A stretch of 64,000 bases of DNA, taken from Comamonas_C sp026954015 (GTDB taxonomy: Bacteria > Pseudomonadota > Gammaproteobacteria > Burkholderiales > Burkholderiaceae_C). Under the pieces are notes generated by a model. The model had not been told where the DNA came from and ran no database searches. It saw only the letters and a list, made by a program, of their open reading frames with translations. Made by a program: the position numbers and the translations under genes. Positions within the stretch are counted from its first letter, which is position 1; the number at the start of each line of letters is the position of its first letter. Shown here piece by piece: positions 59,906-64,000 of the stretch. The stretch is taken from positions 1 to 64,000 of the forward strand of contig JAPSFS010000013.1 of the NCBI GenBank assembly GCA_035063785.1. The letters run 5' to 3'.

Positions 59906-60837
59906 GGTCCATCCCATTCGAAATTCCGGCCGAATTCGCAACGCGCATGGCTACCGGCGAACTCCTGCGCTACGGGGCCATCCTGAAGGACGCAGGGACT
60001 GGCCAGATCGTCGGCCATCTACAGGAGACCGGCCTTCTGCAGGCAGCGCTCTCCAGCGTCGCTGGCTCCCCCTTCTCGCTGGTCAGTGATGCACTCAATC
60101 TCGGCTCCAACCTCTATACCGCCGTCCAAATCACCCAGATCAAGGCCGTGATGCACGCGTTGCAAACACTGCAGATCGGCACACTGGGCGTCTCACTCGC
60201 CGGTGTCGGGGTCAGCGTCGCGGGCTTCATGTACATGCGCCGGCGCTTCAACGCTCTGGACAAGCGGCTGGACGAGATCATCAACGAAATCCGAAAGGGT
60301 TTCGAAGAACAGCGCCAGGCGGAAGTGCGCAAGCACATCTCGCGCACCAACGGATTGCTGGAGCGGGCGGCGCGGGCACGCGATCTCTCCGACCCTGCCC
60401 GCGAATACCGGGATGTCGCCGCTGCGCTGACAGACGAGGCGGCCTATTTCTGCGGCGAGATCGCCTACTTGAGAGGCGACGCCAAAGCATTACCTACGGA
60501 CTTGTTCTGGCAGTTGGCCCAGTCCTTCATGCTGTCCAACAACGCCCGCATCGACTGCAGCATGCGCGGCAACGAACTCCAACATGCTCTGCGCACTGCG
60601 GAAACCATCGAGAGAGACTATCGCAAGATATTCAACCCGCTGACTCCGATCTCCTTCAACTGCGATACCAAACAAGGCATGACTATGGTTCAGATCATGC
60701 GAGACGCCACGGACAGCGCCGCATGCAAGCCATACCTGATCGACGAATTGCGCATGCGCAGGCTGCAGGGCGATGTCTATATCGAAGCGCTTGAACAGGA
60801 GACCATCCATCCTTTCATGGTCCTGCCGGCCCACTGA
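59899..60837 (+). CDS. Unknown protein with a central membrane-like helix, second gene of the module
   Basis: A 312-residue protein I do not recognise. Residues 1-60 start IPFEIPAEFATRMATGELL. Residues 91-113 form a glycine/alanine-rich hydrophobic helix (LQIGTLGVSLAGVGVSVAGF) with small-residue spacing typical of membrane insertion, ended by MRRRF. Residues 115-148 form a charged coiled coil (ALDKRLDEIINEIRKGFEEQ). The remaining 165 residues are helical and soluble-looking. No signal peptide is visible. This shape fits a pore-forming or membrane-anchored effector, but nothing more specific can be shown. Translation starts inside the previous gene. Confidence 0.78.
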   Translation: MLGSIPFEIPAEFATRMATGELLRYGAILKDAGTGQIVGHLQETGLLQAALSSVAGSPFSLVSDALNLGSNLYTAVQITQIKAVMHALQTLQIGTLGVSLAGVGVSVAGFMYMRRRFNALDKRLDEIINEIRKGFEEQRQAEVRKHISRTNGLLERAARARDLSDPAREYRDVAAALTDEAAYFCGEIAYLRGDAKALPTDLFWQLAQSFMLSNNARIDCSMRGNELQHALRTAETIERDYRKIFNPLTPISFNCDTKQGMTMVQIMRDATDSAACKPYLIDELRMRRLQGDVYIEALEQETIHPFMVLPAH

Positions 60838-60915
60838 CCCAAGACAGCGACACAGTCCCTCCCTATTCCACTCGTTAGACTGACGCCAGCCAATACCATA
60901 GAAAGGAGACGTCCC

Positions 60916-61938
60916 ATGCCCACGATCGACCGACGCAGCCTCTTGCAACTCGCGGGCGCCACCAGTCTCGGCGCCGTACTGCCCGGCGCGTTGGCCGCTG
61001 AAGCGGACCTCGCCGCCGCGCGCGCCGAAGGCAAGGCGGTGTTCTACGCCAACATCACCGCGGTCAAGCCCATCATGGAGGCGTTCGGCAAGGACACCGG
61101 CGTGCAGGGCGAGTACACGCGCATCTCCAGCTCCAAATTCGTCTCCACCGTCGCAACCGAGGCGCGCGCGGGCAAGCTGCTCGCGGACGTGGTGCAGGCG
61201 CCGCTGCCGGTGCTCGAACTGCTCAAGGCCAACGGCGTGCTCGCGCCCTACCGCTCGCCCGCGGCGGCCGACTATCCCGACTGGACGCGGCCGGACGACA
61301 CGATCCAGCTCTTCGGCATCGAGTACGTCTCCTACCTCTACAACACCAAGCTGGTAGCGGCGGCCGACGCGCCGAAGAAGTACGAAGACCTGGGCGACGC
61401 CAGGTGGAAGGGACGCATCGTGATGGCCGACCCGGCGACGCATTCCTCCACCATCTCGTGGCTCGTGGGCCTGAAGGAAAAGGTCTTCGCCTCCGAGGGC
61501 GAGTGGACGAACTTCGTGAAGGCGCTGGCGGCCAACCAGCCGATGTTCGTCGCCTCGTTCGGCCCCACGCCCGCGCCGATCGAAAGCGGCGAGAAGGCAA
61601 TTGCCATTTCCATGCCCAAGTACATCGTGACCAAGGCCCCCGCGCCGCTGGCCTGGGGCCCGCGCGGTGGTGGCCAGCCGCTGCTGGGCACGCCACGCGC
61701 GATGGCGCTCACCGCCAAGGCGCCGCACCCGGCGGCGGGACGCGCGTTCATGGATTACTGGCTCTCCAAGAAAGCCGCCGGCATGCTCGCGAAGGACGTG
61801 GGCGAATACGTGGCCGCGCCCGGCGTGTACCCGCCGGTCGAGGGCATCGATCAGGTGAAGGTGCTCGCGATCCGCGATCTGCCCGACGCCGAAATCCAGA
61901 AGTGGGGCGCGGAGTTCAAACGCATCTTCAAGGGCTGA
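60916..61938 (+). CDS. Iron-type ABC transporter substrate-binding protein, Tat-exported
   Basis: A 340-residue periplasmic receptor. The N-terminus has a twin-arginine signal (DRRSLLQLAGATSLGAVLPGALA). The mature part is an SBP_bac_6/FbpA-type fold: GKAVFYANITAVKPIMEAFGKDTG, SKFVSTVATEARAGKLLADVVQAP and YEDLGDARWKGRIVMADPATHSSTISWLVGL. First gene of receptor-ATPase-permease, with AAAGGAGAC before the ATG. Ligand could be Fe(III), a polyamine or a phosphonate; iron is only the commonest case. Confidence 0.92.
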   Translation: MPTIDRRSLLQLAGATSLGAVLPGALAAEADLAAARAEGKAVFYANITAVKPIMEAFGKDTGVQGEYTRISSSKFVSTVATEARAGKLLADVVQAPLPVLELLKANGVLAPYRSPAAADYPDWTRPDDTIQLFGIEYVSYLYNTKLVAAADAPKKYEDLGDARWKGRIVMADPATHSSTISWLVGLKEKVFASEGEWTNFVKALAANQPMFVASFGPTPAPIESGEKAIAISMPKYIVTKAPAPLAWGPRGGGQPLLGTPRAMALTAKAPHPAAGRAFMDYWLSKKAAGMLAKDVGEYVAAPGVYPPVEGIDQVKVLAIRDLPDAEIQKWGAEFKRIFKG

Positions 61939-61945
61939 ACGGCCC

Positions 61946-63028
61946 ATGGAAATCCGCGTCACCGGGCTGACCAAGCACTACCAGGCCGACGGGCGCACCG
62001 TGAAGGCGCTCGACGGCGTGGATCTCACGATCCCCGCCAACGAGATCTTCACGCTGCTCGGCCCGAGCGGCTGCGGCAAGACCACGCTGCTGCGCAGCAT
62101 CGTGGGCCTGGAGACACCCGACGACGGCGAGATCCGCATCGGCGAGGACGTCGTCTGGTCGCGCCGCAAGGGCATCGCGGTGCCGACCGAAAAGCGCGGC
62201 CTGGGCATGGTGTTCCAGACCTACGCGATCTGGCCGCACATGAGCGTGTACGAGAACGTCGCCTACCCGCTCACGGTACGCGGCACGCCGGGCGCGCAGA
62301 TCGCGGTCAAGGTGGCCGAGGTGCTGCGCTTCGTGCAACTCGCGGGGCTGGAAAACCGCCCGGCCACGCACCTTTCGGGTGGCCAGCAGCAGCGTGTGGC
62401 GCTGGCGCGCGCGCTCGTGGCCGAGCCGCGCGTGATCCTGTTCGACGAGCCGCTCTCCAACCTCGACGCCAAGCTGCGCGAGGAAACGCGCAAGGAGCTG
62501 CGGCGCTTTCTGAGCCAGCTGGACATCACCGCGATCTATGTGACGCACGACCGCGTGGAGGCGCTGGCGCTGTCGGACTCGATCGCCGTGATGCGCGCGG
62601 GCCGCATCGTGGAGATCGGCGCGCCACGCGAGATCTACTTTCGCGCGCGCCACCGCTTCGTGGCCGACTTCATCGGCCGCGCCAACCTCATCGACGCCAC
62701 GGTGCTCGGCCACGCCGACGGCGCGACGCGGATCGACTGCGCGCTCGGCAGTGTGATGTGTGCAGGCAGCGAGCACGCGCAGGGCAGCCAGGTGACGCTG
62801 TGCCTGCGCCCCGAATTCCTGCAGGTACAGGGCGGCACGGTGGCCGGGCCCAACCTGGTGCACGGCACGATCGAGGCCATCGACTTCGTCGGCGAGGTGA
62901 ACGAGGCGGAAATCCGCGTGGGCAGCGCGCTGCTGCTCGCGCGCACCGCGCCCGACGCGCAGCTCGCGGTCGGCAGCGCCGTGAGCATCGCGCTCGCGCC
63001 CGAGCATTGCCTGCTGGTGGCGGCATAG
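61946..63028 (+). CDS. ABC transporter ATP-binding protein (FbpC/PotA type)
   Basis: A 360-residue ATPase with a C-terminal TOBE-type domain. Walker A LGPSGCGKTTLL, signature LSGGQQQRVALARAL, Walker B VILFDEPLSNLDAKLREE with switch VTHDR, and a C-terminal OB-like part (VTLCLRPEFLQVQ). It belongs with the flanking receptor and permease genes. Confidence 0.94.
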   Translation: MEIRVTGLTKHYQADGRTVKALDGVDLTIPANEIFTLLGPSGCGKTTLLRSIVGLETPDDGEIRIGEDVVWSRRKGIAVPTEKRGLGMVFQTYAIWPHMSVYENVAYPLTVRGTPGAQIAVKVAEVLRFVQLAGLENRPATHLSGGQQQRVALARALVAEPRVILFDEPLSNLDAKLREETRKELRRFLSQLDITAIYVTHDRVEALALSDSIAVMRAGRIVEIGAPREIYFRARHRFVADFIGRANLIDATVLGHADGATRIDCALGSVMCAGSEHAQGSQVTLCLRPEFLQVQGGTVAGPNLVHGTIEAIDFVGEVNEAEIRVGSALLLARTAPDAQLAVGSAVSIALAPEHCLLVAA

Positions 63029-63031
63029 ACC

Positions 63032-64000
63032 ATGCAGGGGCAACGCCGGGGTCTCACGCTCACGCTGGTACTCATCGTCGGCCTGCTCACCGTCGCGCCG
63101 ATCGCGATGCTGACGCTGGGCAGCTTCTCGGAGGGGCTGGACGCCTTCGGCCACTTCACGCTCGCCAAGTACGCAAGCGCCTACACCGACCCCGGGCTGT
63201 GGCAGGTGCTGGGCAACACCGCCGTCTTCGTGGTCGGCTCCACGCTGCTGGCTACGGTGCTCGCGCTGTTCCTGGCCTACCTCAACACGCGCACCGACAT
63301 TCCGTTCAAGTTCCTCTTCGGCGTGCTCGCGATCGTGCCGATGATGATTCCACACGTGCTGTTCTCGGTGAGCTGGGCGCTGCTCGCCAACCCCTCCAAC
63401 GGCCTGCTCAACCTTGCGCTGATGCAGGCGTTCGGCCTCGCGCAGGGGCCTTTCGACATTTATACGCTGCCGGGCATGATCTTCGTGGAGGCGCTGCTGA
63501 ACATGCCCATCGCCTACCTCATCATCGCGCCGGCGATGGGCTCGTTCGACGTGTCGCTTGAAGAATCCTCGCGCGTGTTCGGCGCCGGCGCCTGGCGCAC
63601 GCTCGTGCGCATCACGCTGCCGGTGCTGCGCCCGGCCATTCTCGCGGCCTTCGTGCTCGGGGTGGTGCGCTCGCTCGCCTCCTACGCCGTGCCGCGCGTA
63701 CTCGGCATGCCGGGCAACGTGGACGTGCTGGCCACCTACCTCTACGAGATGATCTCGGTGGGCTTTGCGCCCGACTATGGCAAGGCGGCTGCGCTCGGCA
63801 TGAGCGCACTGTTCGTGGCCGTGGTGCTGATCTGGCTGTACCGGCGCCTGACGGGCGAGGGCAGCCGCTTCGTCACCATCTCCAGCCGCGGCTGGAAGCC
63901 CGGCGTGGTGGCGCTCGGGCGCTGGCGCCTGCCGCTGTTCGCGCTGGTGGCGCTGCTGTCCTTCGTCGTGATCGTGCTGCCGGTGGCGGTGCTCGCCTAC
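63032..64000 (+). CDS. ABC transporter permease, 3' end outside window
   Basis: At least 323 residues, open to the window edge. It starts MQGQRRGLTLTLVLIVGLL and has several helices. The EAA loop reads SLEESSRVFGAGAWRTLVRITLPVLRPAI, the contact site for the ATPase. A second permease domain seems to begin near the end (WKPGVVALGRWRLPLFALVALL), as in fused FbpB-type permeases. It starts four bases after the ATPase stop. Confidence 0.9.
   Translation, partial: MQGQRRGLTLTLVLIVGLLTVAPIAMLTLGSFSEGLDAFGHFTLAKYASAYTDPGLWQVLGNTAVFVVGSTLLATVLALFLAYLNTRTDIPFKFLFGVLAIVPMMIPHVLFSVSWALLANPSNGLLNLALMQAFGLAQGPFDIYTLPGMIFVEALLNMPIAYLIIAPAMGSFDVSLEESSRVFGAGAWRTLVRITLPVLRPAILAAFVLGVVRSLASYAVPRVLGMPGNVDVLATYLYEMISVGFAPDYGKAAALGMSALFVAVVLIWLYRRLTGEGSRFVTISSRGWKPGVVALGRWRLPLFALVALLSFVVIVLPVAVLAY

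Noticed and set aside
1..64000. tRNA, rRNA, CRISPR arrays, intact insertion sequences
   Set aside because: None could be recognised by reading; short tRNA genes could still be missed without a covariance scan.

Overview
The window is high-GC chromosomal DNA with tightly packed genes. It looks like a member of the Comamonadaceae (Burkholderiales). The evidence is the protein families present (Bug-type receptors, a protocatechuate 4,5-cleavage operon of the Comamonas type, the mreBCD-mrdA and gatCAB order) and a dispersed palindromic repeat of the form GATAGCTGCCAGCGCTTG...CAAGCGC in at least eight places. I infer the family from these features and have not tested it against any database. No rRNA, tRNA, CRISPR array or intact insertion sequence was seen.

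Layout. 1-5.4 kb: 3' half of an RND efflux pump, a degenerate HD-GYP-like protein, a glutathione S-transferase and purB. 5.4-8.05 kb: a foreign-looking island holding an AT-rich orphan TIR-domain gene, an HTH antitoxin-like gene beside a probable toxin remnant, an intact antitoxin/RelE-ParE toxin pair and a broken brnT/brnA pair. 8.1-15 kb: yaeQ, an MFS transporter with a DUF2007-like zinc-ribbon protein, a manganese riboswitch in front of a TerC-family exporter, a small membrane protein, a BepA-like M48 protease, moaC and a CynX-like transporter. 15-19.7 kb: a small catabolic locus (FAD monooxygenase, Bug receptor, divergent IclR) and a D-lactate-dehydrogenase-like flavoprotein. 19.7-23.6 kb: an Mla-like lipid transport operon interrupted by a MITE-like element. 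23.7-26.6 kb: GMC oxidoreductase, tandem terminators, a second MITE-like copy and a TSUP transporter. 26.6-34.4 kb: cell-shape genes mrdA-mreD-mreC-mreB and, divergently, gatC-gatA-gatB. 34.4-37 kb: an EamA exporter and its MocR-type regulator, flanked by gatB and by a diverged second copy of the gatB tail. 37-40.4 kb: DUF4124 protein, pyrE, exonuclease III and aldo/keto reductase.

40.4-57.2 kb is the metabolic centre. PobA turns 4-hydroxybenzoate into protocatechuate. LigAB opens the ring at the 4,5 position, LigC makes 2-pyrone-4,6-dicarboxylate, LigI hydrolyses it, LigJ hydrates it and LigK splits the product to pyruvate and oxaloacetate. A Bug receptor, a ModA-like protein and a complete branched-chain-type ABC importer lie on the same strand. 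A LysR regulator is divergent from this operon and an IclR regulator is divergent from pobA. The importer's LivF ATPase is fused to a C-terminal hemerythrin domain, the most unusual architecture in the window. No obvious oxalomesaconate tautomerase (LigU) gene is present. A VapBC-type toxin-antitoxin pair sits between the operon and pobA.

57.4-64 kb: a SulP transporter, a two-gene module of unknown function (59195-60837) whose second protein looks membrane-inserting, and the start of an iron-type ABC transporter cut by the window end. Candidates for undescribed biology are the LivF-hemerythrin fusion, the two-gene unknown module and the orphan TIR protein. All three are inferred from sequence only.
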